A DNA stretch of 46,064 bases, taken from contig JBGSIZ010000247.1 in the NCBI GenBank assembly GCA_041742255.1, positions 1 through 46,064 of the forward strand, given 5' to 3'. The stretch comes from JBGSIZ01 sp041742255 (lineage in GTDB: Bacteria; Pseudomonadota; Alphaproteobacteria; Rhodobacterales; Rhodobacteraceae). The notes beneath the pieces are model-generated. The model was given only the letters and a program-made list of their open reading frames with translations, searched no databases and was not told the origin of the DNA. The translations under genes and the position numbers were made by a program. Each line of letters opens with the position of its first letter. The stretch's first letter is position 1. Positions 39,413 through 46,064 of the stretch are shown one piece after another.

Positions 39413-39895
39413 GTGAGCCGTTCCATCGACTATGGCAATCTGATGCACCGCGCCATGCGCGGTCTCATTCAGGAAGTGTTAACAGGCGTGGCAAAAACCG
39501 GCCTCCCCGGAAACCACCACTTCTTCATCACCTTCGACACCATGCATCCCGATGTGGAAATGGCGGATTGGTTATCGGATCGCTATCCGGGGGAAATGAC
39601 GGTTGTGATGCAGCACTGGTTCGACAACCTCGATGTGACCGACGAAGGCTTTGCAATCACGCTCAATTTCGGCAACAAACCCGAACCGCTTTATGTCCCC
39701 TACGACGCGATCAAGACCTTCGTGGATCCGTCGGTTGAATTTGGCCTGCGGTTCGAAACGCAAGAAGACCGGGACGCGGGCGAACCAAAAGACGACGCGG
39801 ACGAGGCCCCGATGATCGAAATGGCAGAACCCGGTCCAGACCAAAAACCAGCCGCCAAGGCCGAAGTGGTCAGTCTCGACAGCTTCCGAAAATAA
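39413..39895 (+). CDS. sspB: ClpXP adaptor SspB (alpha type)
   Basis: This 160-residue SspB-family adaptor tethers ssrA-tagged substrates to ClpXP. The N-terminal helix and substrate-binding core (SRSIDYGNLMHRAMRGLIQEVL, FFITFDTMHPDVEM, MTVVMQHWFDNLDVTDEGFAITLNFGNKPEPLYVPYDAI) are followed by a flexible acidic linker. The final segment AEVVSLDSFRK resembles the XB motif that binds the ClpX N-domain. The start is GTG 39413, with GGAGGT seven bases upstream; an ATG at 39383 in frame would add ten residues without a ribosome site. ssrA itself lies 3 kb upstream. Confidence 0.92.
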   Translation: MSRSIDYGNLMHRAMRGLIQEVLTGVAKTGLPGNHHFFITFDTMHPDVEMADWLSDRYPGEMTVVMQHWFDNLDVTDEGFAITLNFGNKPEPLYVPYDAIKTFVDPSVEFGLRFETQEDRDAGEPKDDADEAPMIEMAEPGPDQKPAAKAEVVSLDSFRK

Positions 39896-39973
39896 GATTT
39901 TAGCGGACTAATCGTTGCGACCACGGCGGTGCCGGGATAAACGGCATGCAACGGCATACCAAAGGATGATCCG

Positions 39974-41368
39974 ATGACTGCAACCCGCACAGAAACCGAC
40001 AGCTTTGGCCCGCTTGAGGTCCCCGCCGACAAGTACTGGGGCGCGCAGACCCAACGCTCGATCCAGAATTTCCCGATCGGCTGGGAACGGCAGCCCATCG
40101 CCATCGTGCGGGCACTTGGTGTCATCAAAAAGGCCGCAGCGGTCGTCAACCAAGGATTCGGAGACCTCGATCCGGCTTTGTCGCAAGTGATCCAGACAGC
40201 GGCCCAAGAAGTGATCGACGGGCGGTTGGACGACAATTTCCCGCTGGTGGTCTGGCAAACAGGGTCGGGCACGCAGTCGAACATGAACGCCAACGAGGTG
40301 ATCTCGAACCGGGCCATCGAAATGCTTGGCGGCGTCATGGGGTCGAAAAAACCGGTGCATCCCAACGACCATTGCAACATGGGGCAATCGTCCAACGACA
40401 CCTTCCCGACCGCCATGCATGTGGCCATCGGTATGGTGGCACGGGACGTGTTGTTGCCGGGTCTGCACAAATTGCACACGGCGCTGGCGGACAAATCCGT
40501 CGCGTTCAAGGACATCATCAAGATCGGGCGGACCCACACACAGGACGCCACGCCGCTGACTCTTGGTCAGGAATTCGGCGGCTACGCCCATCAGGTCGCC
40601 AAAGGGATCGAGCGGGTGCAGGCCTGTCTGCCCGACATCTATGAACTGGCTCAAGGCGGCACGGCGGTCGGCACCGGCCTGAACACCCGCAAGGGTTTCG
40701 CGGAAAAGGTGGCCGCCGAAATCGCGGCGATCACCGGCCTGCCCTTCGTCACCGCGCCCAACAAATTCGAGGCGCTGGCAGCACACGACGCCATGGTGAT
40801 GTTCTCGGGTGCGCTGAAAACGGTCGCGGCGTCGCTGTTCAAAATCGCCAACGACATGCGGCTTCTGGGGTCTGGCCCCCGCTCCGGTCTGGGCGAACTG
40901 ATCCTGCCGGAAAATGAACCGGGGTCATCAATCATGCCGGGCAAGGTCAACCCAACCCAGGCCGAGGCATTGACGATGGTCTGCGCGCAGGTCATGGGCA
41001 ACGACGCCGCCGTCGGCTTTGCCGGGTCTCAGGGTCACTTCGAACTTAACGTCTACAACCCGATGATGTCCTATAACGTGTTGCAATCCATGCAACTTCT
41101 GGGAGACGCCGCCGCCAGCTTTACCGACAACATGGTTGTGGGCACGCAAGCCAATCTGCCGCGCATCGACAAACTGATGAAGGAATCGTTGATGCTGGTC
41201 ACCGCTCTGGCACCCACCATCGGCTATGACAACGCCACCAAGGTCGCCAAGACCGCGCATAAAAACGGCACCACCTTGCGCGAAGAAGCGATTGCGCTGG
41301 GCCTTGTGGACGGGGAAACCTTTGATCGCGTCGTGCGCCCCGAAGACATGATCGGCCCAAAGGAATGA
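39974..41368 (+). CDS. fumC: Class II fumarate hydratase
   Basis: This 464-residue fumarase C interconverts fumarate and malate in the TCA cycle. It has TETDSFGPLEVPADKYWGAQTQRS, QTGSGTQSNMNANEVISNRA, NDHCNMGQSSNDTFPTAMH, IKIGRTHTQDATPLTLGQEF and the signature loop GSSIMPGKVNPTQ with the catalytic Ser. The Fe-S-free class II type is oxygen- and iron-starvation-tolerant. ATG 39974 has AAAGGA upstream. It is followed by two small genes with four-base overlaps, forming a three-gene unit. Confidence 0.97.
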   Translation: MTATRTETDSFGPLEVPADKYWGAQTQRSIQNFPIGWERQPIAIVRALGVIKKAAAVVNQGFGDLDPALSQVIQTAAQEVIDGRLDDNFPLVVWQTGSGTQSNMNANEVISNRAIEMLGGVMGSKKPVHPNDHCNMGQSSNDTFPTAMHVAIGMVARDVLLPGLHKLHTALADKSVAFKDIIKIGRTHTQDATPLTLGQEFGGYAHQVAKGIERVQACLPDIYELAQGGTAVGTGLNTRKGFAEKVAAEIAAITGLPFVTAPNKFEALAAHDAMVMFSGALKTVAASLFKIANDMRLLGSGPRSGLGELILPENEPGSSIMPGKVNPTQAEALTMVCAQVMGNDAAVGFAGSQGHFELNVYNPMMSYNVLQSMQLLGDAAASFTDNMVVGTQANLPRIDKLMKESLMLVTALAPTIGYDNATKVAKTAHKNGTTLREEAIALGLVDGETFDRVVRPEDMIGPKE

Positions 41369-41547
41369 TCGACACGCCGATCAATCTGAACAAGATCCGC
41401 AAGGACCGCACCCGGTCCGAGGAAAAGGCGCGCGCAGACACCAACGCGATCCGGTTCGGCCTGACCAAGGCGCAACGGCTGTTGAATGCCGCGCGCGAGG
41501 ATCAATCCCGCACCCGGCTCGATCAACAAAAGTTCGAGGATGAATGA
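41365..41547 (+). CDS. DUF4169 family small protein
   Basis: This 60-residue, highly charged helical protein of the DUF4169 type has NLNKIRKDRTRSEEKARADTNAIRFGLTKAQRL at its core. Function unknown. It is conserved downstream of fumC in Rhodobacterales as far as I recall. It overlaps fumC by ATGA and the next gene by ATGA, so translation of all three is coupled. Confidence 0.85.
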   Translation: MIDTPINLNKIRKDRTRSEEKARADTNAIRFGLTKAQRLLNAAREDQSRTRLDQQKFEDE

Positions 41548-41777
41548 CAGCCCCGCGCGGCCGCCCCGTTAAACATTCGCTCACCTTGCGGGGGCACCGC
41601 ACCTCAGTCTCGCTCGAGGCCGAATTCTGGGCCGCGTTCCGACACCTCTGCGATACCGACGCGAAACCGATCAATGTGGTCGCGGCGGAAATCGACGCAG
41701 GTCGGGGCGATGTCGGCCTAGCTTCGGCTATCCGGGTCTACGTTCTCAACCGGCTTCAGGCGTCGTTGTCGGCATAA
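41544..41777 (+). CDS. Ribbon-helix-helix domain protein
   Basis: This 77-residue small protein with a predicted ribbon-helix-helix fold (RHH_4 type) has strand KHSLTLRGHRTSVSLEAEFWAAFRHL, then a helix pair with DTDAKPINVVAAEIDAG and IRVYVLNRLQASL. It probably binds DNA as a dimer; the targets are unknown. GAGGATGA lies directly before ATG 41544. Its 3' end overlaps the convergent gene at 41756 by 22 bases. Confidence 0.85.
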   Translation: MTAPRGRPVKHSLTLRGHRTSVSLEAEFWAAFRHLCDTDAKPINVVAAEIDAGRGDVGLASAIRVYVLNRLQASLSA

Positions 41778-41995
41778 AGGGCGGCACGGACGCGGGCCAG
41801 CATGTCATGGTCGTCACGCTCCAGCGCATTGTAGGCATACGGGGTTTTGGCGACAGTTTCCTGTGCCGCCCGCTCGGGCGAGGCATAGTCGTAATGCATA
41901 TCCGTATCGGCCTGTCCACGACCGGACACCATGCGAAACGCATCCTTTGCCAGCATCATCGGCATTTCCAACTTTTCAGCAATCATCGAAAACAT
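41756..41995 (-). CDS. Small conserved hypothetical protein
   Basis: This 79-residue protein of unknown function begins MFSMIAEKLEMPMMLAKDAFRMV and ends with HDMLARVRAALYADNDA. It is helical and acidic, without membrane segment or cysteine. ATG 41995 has GGAG eight bases upstream; the longer frame is not supported. It converges with the RHH gene, overlapping by 22 bases. Confidence 0.7.
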   Translation of the reverse strand: MFSMIAEKLEMPMMLAKDAFRMVSGRGQADTDMHYDYASPERAAQETVAKTPYAYNALERDDHDMLARVRAALYADNDA

Positions 41996-42213
41996 CGCAG
42001 CACTCCGGCATCGGCCCCCACCGAAGGCCCAGACATAGCAAACAATCGCCGCATTTGAGCCACAAAGTCGTGACCCGCCCGCAAGCAACCAAGGCTCGAT
42101 CAGACACTGCTTTGAAATGATTAGGTTTTGGTTAACTCTACCTGGGTTGACGCACCAAACCCATTGTTCCGGCGCTGCATCGCAATGCCCTCAAATCCAA
42201 TGACTATCGCGGC
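41996..42213. other. Intergenic region with no recognised gene
   Basis: This 218-base gap between the 79-residue gene and the P450 stop probably contains the promoter of the small gene. An AT-richer patch with GGTTTTGGTTAAC lies near 42123-42140. I see no RNA gene or terminator in it. Confidence 0.4.
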
Positions 42214-43584
42214 TCAGGAAACACCGTTGCCCGTATCCCGTGGCGTGATTCGCAACCAGATGCCATCGCGGGACCGCACTGTCAGATGGGCCACCGGCAC
42301 CGGCACTTTGCCCTCCACGGGTTCAAATCGATACGCGCGCAGCAACATCGCAATCAACAAACACCCTTCGGCCATGGCAAACCCGGCCCCTGTGCAGACG
42401 CGCGGCCCAGCAGAAAACGGAATATAGGCCTCGCGGCTGCAGGTCTTGCCATTCTCGGTCGCCCACCGGGCCGGATCAAACCCATCGGGATTGTCCCACA
42501 GCCGTTCCTGCCGATGCAAATGCCACGGTGACAACACCACTTGGGCCCCCTTCGGCACCGCCCTGCCCCGAAACATCTCTGGCTTGCTGGTCTCGCGCAC
42601 CATCATCGGTACCGGCGGATACAGGCGCAACGCCTCGCGAAATACATCGCGGGTCAGGCGCAACCGGGACAGGCCAGAAAACTCCGGAACCAACGTCGCG
42701 GCCTCGGTGGCCAGCTTGTCCTGCCATTCGGGATGCGTGGCGAGCAGATACAACGTCCAGGCCAACGCCGACGCGCTCGTTTCATGTCCGGCCAAAAAGA
42801 AGATCGCGACCTGATCGGTCATTTCCGCCGCATCAAACCGGTCGCCGGTCTGGGGGTCAGTCGTGGTCATGATCTTGGTCGCCAGATCGTCAGGGGCGGT
42901 GCCTGCGGCGATCTCGGCCAACCGGGTGCGGGTCAACGCGGCAATCAGATCGCGAATGCGCCGGGCGGTGCGCCGGGTTTCGCCACTGAAAAACCGGGGC
43001 ATCCACCGTGGACCGGGCACAAACGCGGCAAGGTTCAGAATGGGCTGACTGCGCTGATGGGCGCGAAATTCGTTGAACACCGCTGTGGCCACGTCATTTT
43101 CGATGGGAATAGAAAACAGAGTACGAAAAATCACATCAGCGGCGGCATGGCTGGTCTCGGCCTCGATCTCGACCGGGGCATCGGTAGCCAACGGGGCCAA
43201 CCGGGCCACGGCAGCCTCGCCCGCGGCCCACATCGCTGGAAACGTGTCGCGCAGGCGCCCCCCCTCGAACGCGGGATCAATGATCCGGCGCTGTCGCTTC
43301 CACACGGCACCATTGGTCAGGAACACCGAATTGCCCAGCAACGGACGCAACCCCGCGCCGACCCGGTCGGATTTCGGGAAATCATCCGGACGGGTTTTCA
43401 ACACCTCACGCACCAGCGCTGGGTCATTGATCAGATAGCTGCGGAAAAACGGGGTTTTGAACTCTGCCATCCACGCGCGATACAACCGGGCGGGTTGGGC
43501 CGACAGGATATCGGCCCGAAACAACCGCAGATATCGCCACAACGTGACCTTGTCCGGGCGGCTGGCGGGTTTGGGCGGGGTCAT
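42214..43584 (-). CDS. Cytochrome P450
   Basis: This 456-residue soluble P450 has the I-helix FFLAGHETSASALAW, the K-helix DVFREALRLYPPVPMM (ExxR), and the heme-binding loop IPFSAGPRVCTGAGFAMAE with the cysteine ligand. There is no N-terminal membrane anchor. Sequence features (RRIIDPAFEGGRL, YPPVPMMVRE) resemble CYP4/CYP102-like fatty-acid or terpene hydroxylases rather than steroid enzymes; the substrate is unknown. It overlaps the membrane hydrolase gene by ATGA. No ferredoxin or reductase gene is nearby, so it must use redox partners encoded elsewhere. Confidence 0.93.
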   Translation of the reverse strand: MTPPKPASRPDKVTLWRYLRLFRADILSAQPARLYRAWMAEFKTPFFRSYLINDPALVREVLKTRPDDFPKSDRVGAGLRPLLGNSVFLTNGAVWKRQRRIIDPAFEGGRLRDTFPAMWAAGEAAVARLAPLATDAPVEIEAETSHAAADVIFRTLFSIPIENDVATAVFNEFRAHQRSQPILNLAAFVPGPRWMPRFFSGETRRTARRIRDLIAALTRTRLAEIAAGTAPDDLATKIMTTTDPQTGDRFDAAEMTDQVAIFFLAGHETSASALAWTLYLLATHPEWQDKLATEAATLVPEFSGLSRLRLTRDVFREALRLYPPVPMMVRETSKPEMFRGRAVPKGAQVVLSPWHLHRQERLWDNPDGFDPARWATENGKTCSREAYIPFSAGPRVCTGAGFAMAEGCLLIAMLLRAYRFEPVEGKVPVPVAHLTVRSRDGIWLRITPRDTGNGVS

Positions 43585-44864
43585 GGGGCTACGGTCGCGG
43601 TGTATTTCGACGCAGGCACGTCAATCCGGCTACGGGATGGGGGGCGGTCACGATACCGGTCGGCAAGTGTGACAGGCCCCGCCGTAATCTGGAAATAGTC
43701 ATAGTCGCGGGGGCGATCAAACGCGCAAAGATATTGAAAATGCAGCCTGAAAAAGCGCCACCGCAACGCCTTCCACGTCTCGGGGGCCAGTGACTGGGTG
43801 AACGCGGCCGACATCACCAGCGGCCACCGCTTGGATACCGGGGCCACACCCGACACCGCCACCGGGTCACACAAGGCAAAAGCGCAGCCGTCGCCGGGGG
43901 CGGTCACATCGACCCACACCAATTCATCCCGCGCGCTCAGATACGCCAGATCGCGGCGCAGGTCATAGGCGCGGGGCAGGAACGACACCATCGGCACCAC
44001 CTGCCCAAGGCTCAGAAATGCCAGTGCGGGGCCTTGGGGCGGCACCCTGCCCGCCCGGATCAGACGCGCCAGAATGGACACCGCCAGATGCGCGCCCGAT
44101 GAATGGCCCACCACCAACACCTCGTCCGCGTCGCCCGATAGTGCGGCCCCGATCACATCGGCAAAGGCGTCAATCCGGGCGTCCAGTTCGGGGGGATTTG
44201 CCCCGCCCCATTGCGCCGAAAACGCATAATCTTGCATCAGGTAATAGGCGAAAAACCGGCCATCCCTTGCCTTGAACCATCGCAGGACGCTGACCAAAAC
44301 GACCACAAACACAGGCCAGAACAGGAACGGGGCGACCCACCCCGGCAACGACCCCACAAACGCAGCAATCTGGCCCGCAGCCCAGATAACAACGCGGCCC
44401 GCCATCAGCCCGGCCACACCGGCCAGCATCAGTTGCAACAGCAACATGCCCACCGGATACAAGGCCGCAATCACCGGACCCTTGCGCAACCACATCAGGC
44501 GGCGCAGCGCGCCACTGGCAATATAGGTCCACGCGGTCCGGACCAGTTGCAGATAGGTCGCCGCGATCGAGTTCGACATGCTGTGGCGGACGATGTCGGA
44601 CCACACCAGCACCTCGACCTCGGCCTCAACGGCGTGCCCGTCGATGGTGGCACGGACATGCCATCCATAGGGTCCGGCCCCCTTGGCCTTAGGGCGCAGG
44701 CTTAGGTCATAGCCGCTGATCCCGGCTTGGGCGGCACCCTCGGTGCGGTATAATTCGCGGTAACGGCGGGGATGGATGGGGTCATAACCGGGGATGTAAA
44801 ACACCCGGCGCTGTCGCACCTGCCGCTTGGGCACTGTCGCGTCTATGGGGTCCGGATCATTCAT
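43581..44864 (-). CDS. Membrane-inserted alpha/beta hydrolase-like protein
   Basis: This 427-residue protein begins with a hydrolase first-strand motif (VFYIPGYDPIHP, residues 21-32) and has a nucleophile elbow VVGHSSGAHLA with Ser255. In between, residues about 131-195 form two or three membrane helices, an unusual insertion. Candidate acid and His lie near DVTAPGDGC and FFRLHFQY. The protein may face a lipid substrate. Start ATG 44864 has GGGTG upstream; GTG 44873 is an alternative. It is translationally coupled to the P450, suggesting oxidation and ester cleavage of one lipid-like compound. Confidence 0.75.
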   Translation of the reverse strand: MNDPDPIDATVPKRQVRQRRVFYIPGYDPIHPRRYRELYRTEGAAQAGISGYDLSLRPKAKGAGPYGWHVRATIDGHAVEAEVEVLVWSDIVRHSMSNSIAATYLQLVRTAWTYIASGALRRLMWLRKGPVIAALYPVGMLLLQLMLAGVAGLMAGRVVIWAAGQIAAFVGSLPGWVAPFLFWPVFVVVLVSVLRWFKARDGRFFAYYLMQDYAFSAQWGGANPPELDARIDAFADVIGAALSGDADEVLVVGHSSGAHLAVSILARLIRAGRVPPQGPALAFLSLGQVVPMVSFLPRAYDLRRDLAYLSARDELVWVDVTAPGDGCAFALCDPVAVSGVAPVSKRWPLVMSAAFTQSLAPETWKALRWRFFRLHFQYLCAFDRPRDYDYFQITAGPVTLADRYRDRPPSRSRIDVPASKYTATVAP

Positions 44865-44903
44865 CGCGGGCACCCTAACCGAAAATTTCGGCGGAATTAA
44901 GCC

Positions 44904-45659
44904 TTAGCCGATAGCGCCCAAAAACGGAAAAATCTCGATCAGCCAATAACTGAAAATGGTCAGCTGTCCGGTCAGGATCATCAGGCCAACGGTCCACAGC
45001 AACAGCCCAGAAATCTTCTCGATCCGGCCCATGTGCCGTTTCATCCACGCCATCGGCCCCTTCATCCGGGGGAAAAACGCAGCGACCAACAAGAATGGAA
45101 TACCCAGACCAAACGCATAGGCACCCAGCAACGCGGTGCCACGCAGCACATCCGCCTCGGACGCGGCAATGCCCAGAATGGCCCCCAAAATCGGACCCAG
45201 ACAAGGGGTCCAGCCAAACGCGAAGGCCAGTCCCAGAACATAGGCCCCAAACGCCGACCCGCCGTTGTCGCCAGTTTGCAGCCGCACCTCGCGGTCCAGA
45301 AACGGGATGCGGAACACCCCGATGAAATGCGCGCCAAAGATCATGATCAACACGGCAGCAATCGCCGTGGTCCATCCCTGCACCGACAACAACATCCGGC
45401 CAAAGGTGGAAAACGCATAGCCCAGCAGCAGGAAAACGGTGGACAGACCCAGCACAAAAAACGCAGCGGCCAGCAACACGCGGCCCCGCGCGGCGCGAGT
45501 TTCATCCATCTGGGTAACGCTGACGCCGCCCATATAGGCCAGATAGGGGGGCACGATAGGCAGCACACAGGGGCTCAGGAACGACAAGAAGCCCGCGATC
45601 ATGGCGATCACCATGCCGGGCAACAGGGCGGCGGTAGAGAACGCTTCTATTTCAAACAT
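44904..45659 (-). CDS. ccdA: CcdA-type thiol-disulfide membrane transporter
   Basis: This 251-residue DsbD/CcdA-family protein with six membrane helices carries reductant from thioredoxin across the membrane for cytochrome c maturation. The two redox cysteines are in FLSFLSPCVLPIVPPYLAYMGG (Cys31) and FAFGWTPCLGPILGAILG, each at the start of a half-repeat. ATG 45659 has GAGGTC upstream. It is preceded by the terminator of the gene at 45793 and stands alone. Confidence 0.92.
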   Translation of the reverse strand: MFEIEAFSTAALLPGMVIAMIAGFLSFLSPCVLPIVPPYLAYMGGVSVTQMDETRAARGRVLLAAAFFVLGLSTVFLLLGYAFSTFGRMLLSVQGWTTAIAAVLIMIFGAHFIGVFRIPFLDREVRLQTGDNGGSAFGAYVLGLAFAFGWTPCLGPILGAILGIAASEADVLRGTALLGAYAFGLGIPFLLVAAFFPRMKGPMAWMKRHMGRIEKISGLLLWTVGLMILTGQLTIFSYWLIEIFPFLGAIG

Positions 45660-45744
45660 CGGACCTCGCTTTGGCAACGCCTACCGCAGGAACCGGGCGG
45701 GGTCACGCGCGGCAATGTCACAACTTGGGCAGCACCTTGAAACA

Positions 45745-45776
45745 TGAAAACGCCGCCCCGGTGGTCCGGGGCGGCG
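45745..45776 (-). terminator. Strong rho-independent terminator
   Basis: CGCCGCCCCGG (45751-45761), loop TGGT and CCGGGGCGGCG (45766-45776) make an 11-bp perfect stem. On the minus strand TTTT follows. It ends transcription of the gene at 45793 before ccdA. Confidence 0.92.
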
Positions 45777-45792
45777 CAACCTGTCCCAACTC

Positions 45793-46064
45793 TTAGCGGC
45801 CCAAAGACCACCAGCCCCGGCGCTTGGGCTTTGCATCATCGTCGGCCCCATCGGTGGCGCTGTCCGATGCATCCTCTTTCGCCACCTCCGGCGCGGCCAC
45901 AGGGGCCACGGGTTCCGGCTGCGACACAACTGGGGCCGCCTCGGCCACAACGGCGGCGGGGGCATCCTCGATTACCGGATCAGCAACCACCGGGGCGGGT
46001 TTGGCACGGCTGCGGCTGCGCGGGGCGGGCTTCTTGGGGGCGTCATCCGCCACCGTTTCCGGCA
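45793..46064 (-). CDS. rne: C-terminal end of a large protein, probably ribonuclease E
   Basis: The minus-strand frame is open from the window edge to the stop at 45793, about 90 residues rich in Ala, Pro, Val, Lys and acidic residues. It ends DDDAKPKRRGWWSLGR. A disordered AP-rich tail closed by RRGWW is how I recall alphaproteobacterial RNase E ending; the basic start (KKPAPRSRSRAK) fits an RNA-binding region. A GTG at 46053 is in frame but coding continues upstream (PET before it), so this is not a start. The catalytic part lies outside. A different low-complexity protein is possible. Confidence 0.5.
   Translation of the reverse strand, partial: PETVADDAPKKPAPRSRSRAKPAPVVADPVIEDAPAAVVAEAAPVVSQPEPVAPVAAPEVAKEDASDSATDGADDDAKPKRRGWWSLGR

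Noticed and set aside
46051..46053. GTG start making an 86-residue stand-alone gene at the right edge
   Set aside because: The frame stays open to the window edge with the same composition, and there is no ribosome site, so it is better read as the tail of a longer protein.
1..46064. CRISPR array, prophage or intact insertion sequence
   Set aside because: No regularly spaced repeats, integrase, transposase or phage structural genes were seen on either strand.

Overview
The window looks like chromosome from a marine alphaproteobacterium of the Rhodobacterales (Roseobacter-like group). The evidence is high GC content, many genes overlapping by ATGA or TGATG, an alphaproteobacterial SOS box (GTTC-N7-GTTC) before recA, a permuted two-piece tmRNA, an IscR without cluster cysteines, a trgA-trgB-cysK block, and a DMSP demethylase operon (dmdA-acuI). 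The genus cannot be fixed from the sequence alone.

Layout. 1-688: start of an iscR-suf type operon on the minus strand (iscR, then a cysteine desulfurase cut by the window edge), with a palindromic iron-type operator over its promoter. 878-3649: divergent cassette of five tightly packed genes (alpha/beta hydrolase, two unknowns, HD phosphohydrolase, methyltransferase). 3758-6976: icd and typA, each followed by a strong terminator. 7039-11252: DUF1330 protein, alaS and recA on the minus strand. 11445-15529: sulfur-related group (sulfotransferase-like protein, SulP permease, and a fused sulfurtransferase-like/sulfide:quinone oxidoreductase). 15719-19702: sitABCD-type metal ABC transporter and divergent mur (Fur family), with a Mur-type operator between them. 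19703-20221: a decayed DUF3883 gene next to tRNA-Ser(GGA), probably the scar of an old island. 20369-26494: trgA-trgB-cysK-MscS channel-alaX-small membrane protein, nearly all overlapping. 26534-29297: cfa and phr, two genes typical of the singlet-oxygen response.

29334-34966: the DMSP region. A GntR/FadR regulator diverges from an operon reading DUF2182 membrane protein, DUF1326 protein, dmdA, acuI and a class V aminotransferase. Two GTC-N-GAC operators sit at the regulator's start codon. The coupling of the uncharacterised DUF2182/DUF1326 metal-binding pair to dmdA is the observation I would follow first. 35018-39895: DUF4345 protein, a secreted tandem-LCCL protein, ssrA (tag ANDNRAPAMALAA), a DUF1194 protein, rhodanese-ChrB plus ChrA, and sspB, the adaptor for ssrA-tagged proteins. 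39974-41995: fumC, DUF4169 and ribbon-helix-helix genes, and a convergent small gene. 42214-46064: a P450 coupled to a membrane-inserted hydrolase, ccdA, and the C-terminal end of a probable RNase E.

I see no CRISPR array, intact prophage or insertion sequence. The stretches over 300 bases without an intact protein gene are 19703-20131 (relic) and 36012-36518 (ssrA). All starts were chosen by Shine-Dalgarno sequence, overlap with the upstream gene and family N-termini; family names come from recognising motifs by eye, not from a search.
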